From NCBI GenBank assembly GCA_963920665.1, contig OY987270.1, positions 15,774,019 through 15,838,018 of the forward strand: a DNA stretch of 64,000 nucleotides, in the 5' to 3' direction. Source of the stretch: Straminergon stramineum (lineage: Eukaryota > Streptophyta > Bryopsida > Hypnales > Calliergonaceae). Below the pieces are notes generated by a model. That model did no database searches, had not been told where the DNA came from, and worked only from the letters and a program-made list of their open reading frames with translations. Below are positions 40,280 to 56,444 of this stretch, piece by piece; positions within the stretch are counted from its first letter, which is position 1; the number at the start of each line of letters is the position of its first letter. The position numbers and the translations under genes were made by a program.

Positions 40280-40589
40280 CATTAGATGAGAATGAGCTCC
40301 TGCGGAAGACTGCGAGTTCCCACAAGTTCTAAGACTGTGGGAACTCGGCCACAGCAGCTCGCTGACGTGGTCAGGCGACGGCCACGTCGGATAATAATAA
40401 AAAATTAATTTTTAAAATATTTTTAAAATATTTTTTTTAATTTTTTAATTTTTAATTTTTTAATTATTTTTTAATTTTTTAATTTTTTTAATTTTTTAAT
40501 AATTTTAAATTCTGGACAGCCCTGGCTGGTTCCCAGCCTTGGGAACTGGCCTGAAACGGCCCTCCAGGGCAGCTGAATCCCATCTAATG
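40280..40589. mobile_element. MITE-like inverted-repeat element, copy B
   Basis: Starts CATTAGATGAGAATGAGCTC and ends with the reverse complement of CATTAGATGGGATTCAGCTG, giving about 20 bp imperfect terminal inverted repeats. GC-rich ends (with GTTCCCAC/GTGGGAAC and GGTTCCCAGCCTTGGGAACT) flank a core of about 120 bases of almost pure A/T at 40386-40505. Both ends resemble copy A at 800-1074 in the opposite orientation, which supports a family. Confidence 0.65.
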
Positions 40590-43500
40590 TATCCCCTAAG
40601 CACTCTACTATTGACCTAATAGATGATGAATATTGTAAAATGTTCATTTCATTCATTAGGTACACGTTTGAGAAAGCTACAAGAAAAATCATGTCAATTA
40701 TATCAATGAGAAAAAGAAAAAAATAATCTATATAAATCAATGACATAAATATTTAGAGAAGTTCCAATTATTTCTTATATTTTTTTCTAAAATAATCCCA
40801 TTGCCTTTAAGTCAAACACTTAGAGGATAAAATCCTCTTTATACTTTTTGAACATCTAATATAATTCCATTTTAATGCAATTTCTTGTGGCAAATCAAAG
40901 TTTGTTTTTTAAAATTTGTAAGTGCATTTAGTAAAGTTTGAGACCCCCTGAATGTAATATTGAAAAGTGATATTTTGTGACTGTGATCAAAAGTGGTAGG
41001 CACTACCTATATCTCCATTTTGATTTTTGTACATGGAGCATACGAGTTATGAATTGATGAGATTAGTTGGTTTATTCTTGCTACATAGAAACATTTAGAG
41101 CACACAATTGATTTTTAGCATTTGGTAGTAAATAGGAATTCAATTGGAACTCTACACATAAGAACCTACAATCACATCTAGTATATCATAACATTCAATA
41201 GCATGCACTATCACTACCTTATCTTTACAGTAGGTGTTGAGTATTCTACATCCATTAGTTACTAAATGGATAGGTGGAGGCTCAACATGATGAGTAGGAT
41301 GCATGAAGGAAAGACAATGGGCATAAAGGGTATTGAATGTTATGATATTTGTTTTTGCATACTCAATATATTTATTTCCTTTTATATGATATTTATGTAC
41401 ATGGTACTTCTTCAACAACTAGTTTGTTGGTAACTTACTATCATAAGGTAGTGTGCATCGAGTCTGGACAAAGCTTATGTTTTGATTGTCACATTCATTG
41501 GCATAGAATTGTTGCAAGAAGTACCTAAGCAATCATTTTTATTTTATTCTTTTGAATTTTTAACTATTTTTCTAAAAATCAAACATCAAATTCTCTATTT
41601 TCTTAGCATTTTCTATCACTCTTTTTTTGTGCATAAATTTTCAAGATAATTTTTCTAGGCTTGAATTTTCACACATATATTATTTTGAATGCTTTACAAA
41701 TTTTCCATACTTTTTTTCATTTCTAATATAAAAATTCAAGAAGTCATAGTACTCACTAAAATAGGCAGTTTTGAGCCAAAGCATAGGTTCTTCTTGCAAT
41801 CACTATTCAAGGATGTCTTGTATCTAAGCATAGTCCAAAATTAGAAATGTAGTTGTAGCATTGATACAAAAATGCCAAGCTAGGTTTCAAATTGAGGCAC
41901 ACAAACCAAGGGGATGCAAAATTACACACCATGTGTACTTTGATTTATACTAATTGTAGTTGAAAATATAATGGAAATAGAATCAACATGAGAACAAGCT
42001 ACATTTAACAATAAGGAACCTTACTTTGAATTTGTAGCATTTGTGAATTTCTTCAAGCCATTTTCAAAGTTGTCTTGACTTTTCTAAAGCAAAAGTAAAG
42101 AAAAATAATTACGACAATGACAAACATAGTAGAAATGACAATGCCTTTAGACACAATTTTGGGCTTGGGCACAATGACCCTATTGCTATGCTCCAGATGC
42201 CCCTTGCCATTTTTTTAATCTTTGCTTATGAAAAAAACAACCCTAAAAAGTCAATGAGTCAAGAAATGCTTATTTATCAATCCCAAACATAGACCAGGTG
42301 TCTTCCAAAATTTCATTTGGATGAAAATGTAAACTTTTGTTATTTGCATAGAGTTCCACAGTCATCCTTGGGGCACTTGGTATTTGTTGTGTACTTCAAT
42401 TCCTTCTAGGATTAAATGAGCAATTCTAGAGAGTTCCACTTGAGCATGATTTTTTTTTTCAAAATTGAATTTGGAATAGCATTAATTATGGAGAGGAAAG
42501 ATGATACACCTACAACCTTAGAGGATAGATCCTACGACCATGCAATCATGTTCAATATCCTCTACTTTGTAAGCTAAACTTTACTACTATTTGTAACAAG
42601 AAATTATTATATTTGTTTTTAATAGATATAATTACATATCTTCTATTAAAAAAATTCATGATTTTTAGTAAAGGTTTATTCTAATTATTATGGAAAGAAA
42701 GTGGAAAGAATTCATACCAAATATAGATTACACTTTCAAAATTTTTAAAACATCACCATATGTACATATTATAGTGGATAGCATCATAGTGTAAATGAAA
42801 TTTCTATGTCAATCAATAATTAACCCTAGAAGGATGGGCCCATGGCGATTGATTTCAAGCCTCCCTATCCATTACTTTGTTTGTTGCCATTTTGCAACTA
42901 GATATGAATGAAATTATTTTATTTTATTTTTCAAAGATGAAATCATATGTCTACTACAAGTCATAAGAATTTAAAATTTTAATGGAAGAAATAGAAATTA
43001 TTGTTCCTTTTAAAGTAAAAAATGAAGAAAATTCATATCAAATACAAAATATACTCAAAAAATTTGAAATTTTCACCATAGATGTATATTATAGTATAGA
43101 ACATCATGGTATAAACAAATGTTACCATGTCACTCTGAAATTAGAAAATCAACAAACCATGGTCATAGGCCCCAAGTTCAGATTGCTATAAAATATGGAT
43201 ATTTATGAATTTTTCAAAATTTCCAATTGGAGTAGACACTGCAATTGATAAGCTTCATTTTCTTACTTGGACTCAATTAAAAAAATATCATTATTATGGC
43301 TAAAATTCACATTGAAAGAAAACAACAAGAAATGGTCAAAATACACTACAAGGGTGATCCTTTTTTTAAGCATCTTCTTTTTTAGAAAAGTCAATAATGA
43401 CCATAGTGAGAGACTTTGCAACACCACTCACTGAAAATGTACTCAAGGACCCTCGAAATTAAAAAATTGGATGAAATAACATTTTTTTCCATCCTACAAT

Positions 43501-44202
43501 AGCAAGTGAAGCCATCCATGAGACACTTAGTGTCCAGAGCATTCTTCTAGGGTTAAGAAATTGATGCACCATGGTTATAGGCCCAAAGATCAAATTGCAA
43601 CTAAAATTCTCAATTTTTGGAATTTTTCCAATGAACTACTTGATGATACCTAACACTTATTTCTACCACTTATAAACATGTTTCATTTCACTAATTAAGT
43701 CTAAACCAATTTGGAAGGGATTGGTCAATAGTCCTAAACAAATGTTGGACATACAACCCTATAAGGTAAGCAAACCCAATTTTGATCCAACCCATCTAGT
43801 TTCTTGCCTATAATATACACCCTCTAAACATAAGGGCCAAGAGGTTATTCCAGATATAATTTAAACCAATACTTCAAAAATTCATAATATATTGATGAGG
43901 TGTCCAAAAAATACAAATTAAGGAAATTGAAACCCCTTTTAATTACTAACACCACCCAAAATTAAGACAATTTGATATCAGTGACCAAGTTGAGATGCTT
44001 ATTCGGACGGTTCCAGTGTCGTAACCACACTATATTTTCACGATACCAAATTGGTCCTGATGTATCAAAGCTTTTCAAACTCTAATTTGCCAGCAAGGTA
44101 CTGGCACCGAATAAATTCTGTACATCTTGTGCATCTCTCTGAATTTGAGTTAACTAACTAAGCTTAAATTCTAAATTATAGAATGCTTGAAAACTCCTCA
44201 AT
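40590..44202. other. AT-rich spacer without recognisable genes
   Basis: About 3.6 kb of AT-rich sequence between the FtsH and NFS2 genes. Short frames only (the longest 88 codons) with no family resemblance. The last 150 bases should hold the NFS2 3' UTR. Confidence 0.5.
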
Positions 44203-49921
<5,719 letters not shown>

Positions 49922-51640
49922 AGCTGCAATTGAGATCAACAACTCAAGCTCGTGAATGTCTCAAAACAAGTAGATTAGAACTGGGTACTAGAGGAGTGAG
50001 CCTCCTTGACTTTAGCTGTCCTCCCAGTCACTGCGAAACTATTTATACTGCTCAGGATAGTTCACAGGATGTTGCTTGGACGCCGCAGGGCGCACTTTCT
50101 CTAGTCAGAGTTTCTAAGTGCACACCGTTTCTTTAACCGACACGTCAAGATTCTTGCTTGCTTAACCCCTACAGGTCCACGCATCTCCTTTCGTCAACCT
50201 TGATTGTAATTTTCTATATAACCATTTTCGGTACTCGTTTTAAACTAAGAAAATGAAGCTTGACAAGATCTGTTTCTACTTCATCTAGAAATTTTGAAAA
50301 AATCCAAAAATTGAAATAATTGTTGCGAGCTCCATGAGTCCATGTGTTAGAATCCAAAGAACACAGTGTGTTGAATTTTTCAATCACATTTTCTCTTTTC
50401 AAAATGGATTTTCAATTAAAAATAAAAAATAAAAATTTTCATTCTAACCTTCATTTTTGGCCGAAATGAAATATTATTCTAATACATATTATAATTGATA
50501 TAAATTCATTTCCACCTTCAATTTTATAGTAATTTGATTTTTCCATTAATTTTATAATAAAATTATAAATAAAAAATACATTTTTCCACTAGCAAAAAAT
50601 ATCAAAATTCTACACACCAATTAAATAAAAGGAAATTTTTTAATTTAATAGCTGAATTTGGCTTCAAGGTCTTTGTTGTGGCTTTTTTTTAGTGTAAAAA
50701 ATAAATTAACCAATTGAAAAATTTTCGTAGTAATAACATTGCTACTTGTACCTCTTTAGAAATTTTCAAATAATTTGGATTTTCTTTTTCTTTTTTTCTT
50801 TTTTTTTTCAATTTTTTGCAACAAAAATGATAATAATTACAATTTTCACAAAACAAATTGAGATTTCTCACGGTGATATACAATTCATAGTTTCAAATAA
50901 TAAAAATATGGGATTGATATTTGAACACAATATAATAGGGTTCAATACAGAATATTAGGAACCATACTCAAATACTTATTTGGACATTGGTCATCTTTGA
51001 ATCAGACCATAAAGTAGTATGATTCATTTGGTATTATTGTATACAAAAATGCCAAATTTTTGTTAAATTGGCTCAATTCCATTAAAACAACATTGTTTTA
51101 AAAGGAAATGGTTGTGAACTAGGGAAAAGGGATGAAACACAATTTACACATTTACATACCACTACAACAAAATGGTGCATAGAAGTGTTGAATTGGAGTT
51201 GTTTGCAATTTCTACTTATAAAAAAAATTGCATTTCAACAATTTCAAGGTGGATTGTGTAATGAGTTTGATAGCTCTTCATTTGAACTTAAGTTTTTTGG
51301 AAATGCGTTAATTTTAGTGTACTAATACAATTTTTAGTTGGACATGTCACCTCTAATCCCCAAAAGCTTTTATATGCAAATTTCTGAAACATTGTGGGGA
51401 GGGGCAACATACTCAAAATAAATAAATAAAACTTACATTTCTCTTGTTATAATCTCACAACTCCTATGCAATTTCATACCCAAAATTCTCATTGCGTACT
51501 AATAAGCAAGCTCTTTAAACATCTATACGGCAAGATTTTGAAAAATAAAAAAATAAAAACAATTTGCTTCTTTAGGTGCAACAATAAGTTAAGCCCATGC
51601 TCTTTTCTCAGAGTCAAAACATACTAGTGGAAAAGCTTAG
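49922..51640. other. NFS2 upstream region, then AT-rich spacer
   Basis: The first 250 bases (to about 50170) have balanced composition and should contain the NFS2 promoter and 5' UTR. The rest is AT-rich with homopolymer runs (poly-T near 50790-50810) and no gene. Confidence 0.4.
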
Positions 51641-51807
51641 GTATTTAGAGGTTAAATGACTAAGCTTAGGCAACAAGTAAGTTAAATGACCAATGGAGAA
51701 CCCCCTATGACACATGAAAAGAAGGCCCAAAAGCTGAGTCACCCCATAACACAAACACACTCCCCAAACACTGAACGCGGGGAGTTTAGCCCATAAACGT
51801 CGAGAGA

Positions 51808-51818
51808 TGTCCCATATC
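51808..51818 (+). promoter_or_regulatory. snRNA upstream sequence element (USE) of U1
   Basis: GTCCCATATCC resembles the plant snRNA USE consensus RTCCCACATCG and lies about 60-70 bases before the U1 5' end. The second partial match GTCCCATCC lies at 51838. About 30 bases separate the USE from the TATA-like box, the longer spacing known for Pol II-type plant snRNA genes. Confidence 0.6.
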
Positions 51819-51847
51819 CTTCGGTAGCGAAGTGGATGTCCCATCCC

Positions 51848-51855
51848 TACAAATA
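51848..51855 (+). promoter_or_regulatory. TATA-like box of U1 gene
   Basis: TACAAATA lies 22-29 bases before the inferred U1 5' end. The match to TATAAATA has one change. Together with the USE it forms a plausible compact snRNA promoter. Confidence 0.45.
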
Positions 51856-51876
51856 CTGCAGGCTCCGTAGCCTTCT

Positions 51877-52034
51877 TCACTTACCTGGGCGAGGTCTATC
51901 CATGATCCCGAAGGTGGATGGCCTAGGGGAGCCTGCCCCATTGCACTTCGGGCCGGGTGACTCTAGTATCTCTCAACAGAGGGCATACACGTCATAATTT
52001 GTGGCAGCTGGGGCTCGCGTTCGCGCGGCCCTGA
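51877..52034 (+). ncRNA. U1: U1 spliceosomal snRNA (gene or recent pseudogene)
   Basis: The 5' end contains ACTTACCTG, which pairs with 5' splice sites. Stem-loop I holds GATCCCGAAG where GAUCANGAAG is the usual U1-70K loop. Stem-loop II presents CATTGCACTTCGG, the U1A-type loop. A third hairpin is CTCTCAACAGAG. The Sm site AATTTGTGG is followed by the final stem-loop GCTCGCGTTCGCGCGGCCC. The order and about 158-base length are those of plant U1. All stems can form: CTATCCA with TGGATGG in loop I, GCCC with GGGC in loop II. The change in the loop I motif and the variant first bases (TC for AU) are reasons to suspect a divergent or weakly functional copy. The RNA would act in the nucleus in 5' splice-site recognition. 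Confidence 0.85.
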
Positions 52035-52570
52035 CCAATGCGAATCTCAAGCTGGAAGACTCTTCTTTACAAATAAGGTAACTCGGCTTCTGACAGGCGA
52101 AAGGGGAGCTCTCGAATCATAGGCTAAATTATAGTAGTTGGTTACATTCCAATTCTGAGATGTACACCACTAGTATAATTTCGGCTATGGTTTGTTGCCT
52201 TCCTTTCGCCTGTCATAGGCTGAGTTACCTTATTTACTGCGATTTCGGCGCACAGGACGGCGGAGATACCATAATCCCCGGCGGTCCGGCCCGGGCGACT
52301 GTGAAATCATCTGAACGGGACTGGGGAGCATCTTCCGTCCAATTGGAAACTGCGTGGAGTTCAGTTGTCAATGGCACCGATATTTGAAATAAGGTCAGTT
52401 ATCTTATTTTAGTGACTGAAGGGGGAACTCCCCTAACACACTCCCCAACACTGAACGCGGCGAGTTTAAGTATTTATGGGGTGACTCAGCTTTTTACCCT
52501 TCTTTAGAATGTGTCATTGGGGGTTCTCCATTGGTCATTTAGTTGTTGTTACTTTAGCTTAGTCACTTAA

Positions 52571-52656
52571 TTCGGCAATAAGTTAAACCGCATTCGGCAA
52601 TAAATTAAACCGAATTCGGCAATAAGGTAAACCGAATTTAGCAATAAGTTAACCCT
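52571..52656 (+). repeat. 22 bp tandem repeat next to the U1 island
   Basis: Four units of 22 bases of the type TTCGGCAATAAGTTAAACCG start at 52571, 52593, 52615 and 52637. Related single units recur at about 53527-53585 (TTTGGCAACAAGTTAAACC, TTCGGCAGTAAGTTAAAAC), so the unit is also dispersed locally. Confidence 0.85.
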
Positions 52657-52659
52657 TAA

Positions 52660-55600
52660 AGATTTTCATCAAAAACGCTCCCAAACTGCCATTTGTAGTA
52701 CAAGAACCAAATTTTAGAAAAGAAAACATTTTTAGACACATCTAACCAGAAGATCTTGTAGTAAGTTGGTTTGAGAACATGTGAAAAAAATTTCATAAAT
52801 TTCCACCTTGTAGATTGCAAGATATTAGCATTTGAATTGACAAAAATCCTTTTTATGTCCTTGTGAAAAACCGAGTAGTTGCTCTTCACAAGGTCATATT
52901 TGTTTGAAAAAATGTCCAAAATGGATGTGTCTCTTTTAATTCATTCTTCAAGGCAAATTAGCTACATGCTTGAAAATGTTTAGATCATTTGGAATCGTAC
53001 AACATATAGGAAAAAAATAGTAAGTAGAAAGAAGTAGATAATGATTGAAAATACTAAAATGCTAAGAATTTTGTTATGGATTTGAAAAATGACAATCCCA
53101 ATGGTTGTAATGTTGTAATAAACAATCTACATCCTATGATTTTATTTTTTTCAAAACATATTGAAAATTGAGTAAAATAAAGGACTTCAAAGTTTATTTT
53201 AGAGTAGAGAATCCATAACTGCCCACAAACTAAAACTCCTCTTAACTTTCACCTCATTGATCAAAATGGAATGATTCAAAGCTTTCCACATATATAGAAA
53301 TCAAAAAAATCAATTTCAAATTTCAAATTTTGAAAAAAGTGATTTTTTCTAATCCGCCCAAGTTGCCCGAGTTGGAAAAGAAACTACATATCATACAATA
53401 GCTTTTTAACCATGTCGCCAAAAAGTTATGAAAATTGTTGGGCCTTAAAGCTACTCCTCTTGTAGTGAGCTGCCCAGAATATCTATAATGCCCCTAAACC
53501 ATGTTTGGGACTTTAGGGGTTAAACCTAATTTGGCAACAAGTTAAACCTAATTCAGTAATTCGGCAGTAAGTTAAAACTAATTTGGGGAGGCATTTCAGT
53601 CATTTTCTTTAACCCATAAACAACGCAACAGACATTTTTTATTTGATGAATGACAAGGAATTCTCAAGTGTAGGACAAAAGTGCATCTATTCATGCTCAT
53701 AATGAGGGGTGAACAAGGGAGATCTTCTATTGATAGTAGTTTGACTCCCAATGAATGTTTTTTAATTTTTTAAAAAGTACATGATGTGACACAGTTCCGA
53801 AATGGCTGATTTCCATGGTCACTAGTCCAACATTTGAGGGTTAAGTTTGAAGAAGAAATGAGTTAAAAACTAACAAATAAAATACAACTCAATTTAAATA
53901 TAGGTAGAATTTCTCTTCCTAACGCATTGCCTTGTAAATAGTATAATTTTCTTTTCCAATCACAAGCCTATTTCAAAAGTTACAATGCCCAAAGTTTTTT
54001 GGGCAAAGCTTGTAGCTTCATGTAGTATGTGCAAAATTCCTCTTCAACCTTTGAAATTTGAATGATATGTAACTAACATAATATATATTACTCTATAAAG
54101 CATCTTGATCTTGCACTGATAATGTATTTAGATTTGTACAAGAATAACTCAAAAATTCAATAAATTCAATGGAAAGTTCAATGTCTTGTTTCTCAACCCA
54201 ATCAACTTCAAATTGCTATAAAAGTTCAATTTTTATATATTTTTTGATTTGTGAAGAGGATAATAAATTAGACTTCTTATGCTTCATTTCATTTGTTAAC
54301 GTAAAAAAAACCAAATGAAATCATCTTCAACCATAAAATTAGGTTTGAAGTAAAGATAATAAGTAATTTGGAAAAAAGAAAAAGAAAAAGAGACTAATAT
54401 AATATGACTAAGGGATTATAAGATTGTATGGTTGAATTTTTTTAAATAAAAATAAAAATTCACTTTTTTCTCACTACCCTAAAAAATAGCAATGTCTGGC
54501 AATTTCTACCCAAAATGGCAAATTGTGCCCAAAATATACCCCATTCTTTTAGGGATTAAAACACTACACAACATAAACTAAGGCTAAACCTTGCAAAGGC
54601 CAAAAAGTGGTTAATGAAGCCAAGAAGTGCTCAATGGATGACTTTCAAAATCACTTAAGAAATGAAGAATGCACCTATTGGTCAAAAAAAATCAGATCAT
54701 TTTTGGCAAAAAACTTTGGTGATAGGTTGGCTCTCAAGGTTACCTTGAATGCCAAACTAGTCATTGTGAATATCATCCTTTTGGTACTATGTGAATCATT
54801 TGCTTAACCCCTAAAGGACCATTGTCCCTTCACATGACAAATTGGATTTTGGGTAGGTACCTACAAGGTCAATTTTTGTCATGATTTTTTGAAACTTTTT
54901 TTGAAGATAAAAAAATTGATTAGCTTCATGGGAATATGATTTTTTTTCTTAAATTGGTGCCTAGGAATAAAAGTTATGCCCAAATAAGCTCAAAGTAGGG
55001 GAGACAAGTAAGAAAAAAATATTCAAAAATTTGAATTTTTTATCAAAAATATTTTATTCTCGTAGATTAAACTTTAGTCTACATGGAAATCTTTGATTCA
55101 TTTCATTTGGATAAGTGATGTGAAAAGTTATGGACAATCTAGGATTCATTTCTAAATGCAATTTTTACAATTTAAAAAAAAAAAATTCACATAGTTTAGT
55201 TTGTTAGATAGAACAATTTTACCATTAGGATTAGTGCATTTTAATTCCACCTTAGAGATATTAATAATTTAGATTTTCCTCCTATCTCATACCTACTTTT
55301 ACTTAATAATTTTTTTAAGAATGAAAATAAAGGCTTCTTTTCTTGGTTATTTTCTTCCTAGACACTCAACTCAATTTCCCACCAGAAAGATTTAAATCTC
55401 AAAACTTTTTAGTGCAAAAAAACTAAAGTTAAGAAGGTTCACAGTCAAATGAATCTAATCCCTCAATGTGAAAAAAAATTATTTTCTTCACTATAAAAGC
55501 ATATATCTTACAATCTGTGCAATCAAAATTTCTGAAATTTAGTCCAGACATTTTTACTAGTTTGATGTAAGATCCTATAGTTAAATGTCCAAAAAATACA

Positions 55601-55680
55601 ATTTTCAAATTTTTTACTCTTTGCAATAGAAATGACAATTTTGAGTGTTATTTGGTGAAAAAAGGCATCAATCCCTTAGG
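52660..55680. other. AT-rich spacer without recognisable genes
   Basis: About 3 kb of AT-rich DNA with only short frames and no recognised family. It contains the scattered copies of the 22 bp unit near 53550 noted separately. Confidence 0.5.
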
Positions 55681-55685
55681 AGTTA

Positions 55686-55775
55686 AAAAAACCAACAGCA
55701 CTCATTGGAGATCAAACTACTGTGCAAGACTTCCCCTTTACCCACAACATTCCAAGGATGAGCCATGGCATCATT
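55686..55775 (+). repeat. Dispersed repeat family R3, copy 2
   Basis: Carries AGCACTCATTGGA, TCAAACTACT, GCAAGACTTCCCCTTT and ATTCCAAGGATGA, parallel to 33776-33890. It marks the edge between AT-rich spacer and the balanced-composition 3' flank of the YTH gene. Confidence 0.6.
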
Positions 55776-56444
55776 ACAGGGCTAAGATAACCAGTTCAAC
55801 TACTAGAAAGAAAAGGACAGCCTGCTGAACCAATGGGCTAGGAGATGACAATTAGCTATTCTATCTCACTCATTCTATTCTATCTAAGAATCCCAAAACA
55901 ACATGGGACACTTGGAAATTGGAAGTCATAGGATAAAAGACCTTATGCAATACTCATACAGTAAGCAATAGAAAGCCAACAGACATCACATCACATCACA
56001 TCACATTCCAGTGTTCACATCAAACTGGAAAACATGACAATCTGCACATGTTTCAAAGAGCAGACCTTACAGCTGCTTCAAGGACAGACCTTGTCATGTC
56101 CTGCAATTGTGCTGGTTAAAACTGTACATAACCAGAAAAATTCATGAATACAGTCTGGGTGAAAGTGAACGTAGATATCCTACTCCTGGACAGTAGTAGA
56201 TGTAAAAATAAAGTATTAGATCTACCTGTCGAAGGGTCTTATCATGGTTCTGAGATCCGAAGCAACAGTTGGATCCCAAAACAGATGCTATAAAATCCTC
56301 TAAAACCGTAGCAGTAATGATTTTTTAAGTATAATCAGAATGGTCTTCACAAAATGTACAAAATCACTCCTTTACAACAAATCCTCTTTGAATCAACTAC
56401 ATTAAGAGACTCCCTTGACCATTGGTAATCACAAGATTTCTCGT
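55776..56444 (-). other. 3' flank of YTH gene
   Basis: Balanced composition suggests the 3' UTR and terminator of the minus-strand YTH gene. A five-unit CATCA run lies at about 55982-56005. No other feature is supported. Confidence 0.4.

Larger units (their letters stand above)
51651..52571. mobile_element. Nested inverted-repeat structure enclosing a U1 gene
   Basis: Outer arms 51651-51749 and 52474-52571 are inverted copies: AATGACCAATGGAGAACCCC and AAGCTGAGTCACCCCATAA occur in the left arm and, reverse-complemented, in the right. Inner arms 52074-52106 and 52201-52233 (AATAAGGTAACTC, GACAGGCGAAAGG) also pair. Just inside the outer arms a 35-base block (CACTGAACGCGG, GAGTTTA) recurs at 51755-51789 and 52436-52470 in direct orientation. 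The island is GC-rich against AT-rich flanks. No transposase frame is present. It may be a non-autonomous transposon that captured the U1 gene, or the product of an inverted duplication of a U1 locus. Confidence 0.6.

Noticed and set aside
51600..52600. CRISPR-like or attachment-site interpretation of the repeats
   Set aside because: The genome is eukaryotic, the repeats are inverted arms and 22 bp tandem units without unique spacers, and the enclosed RNA is clearly U1.
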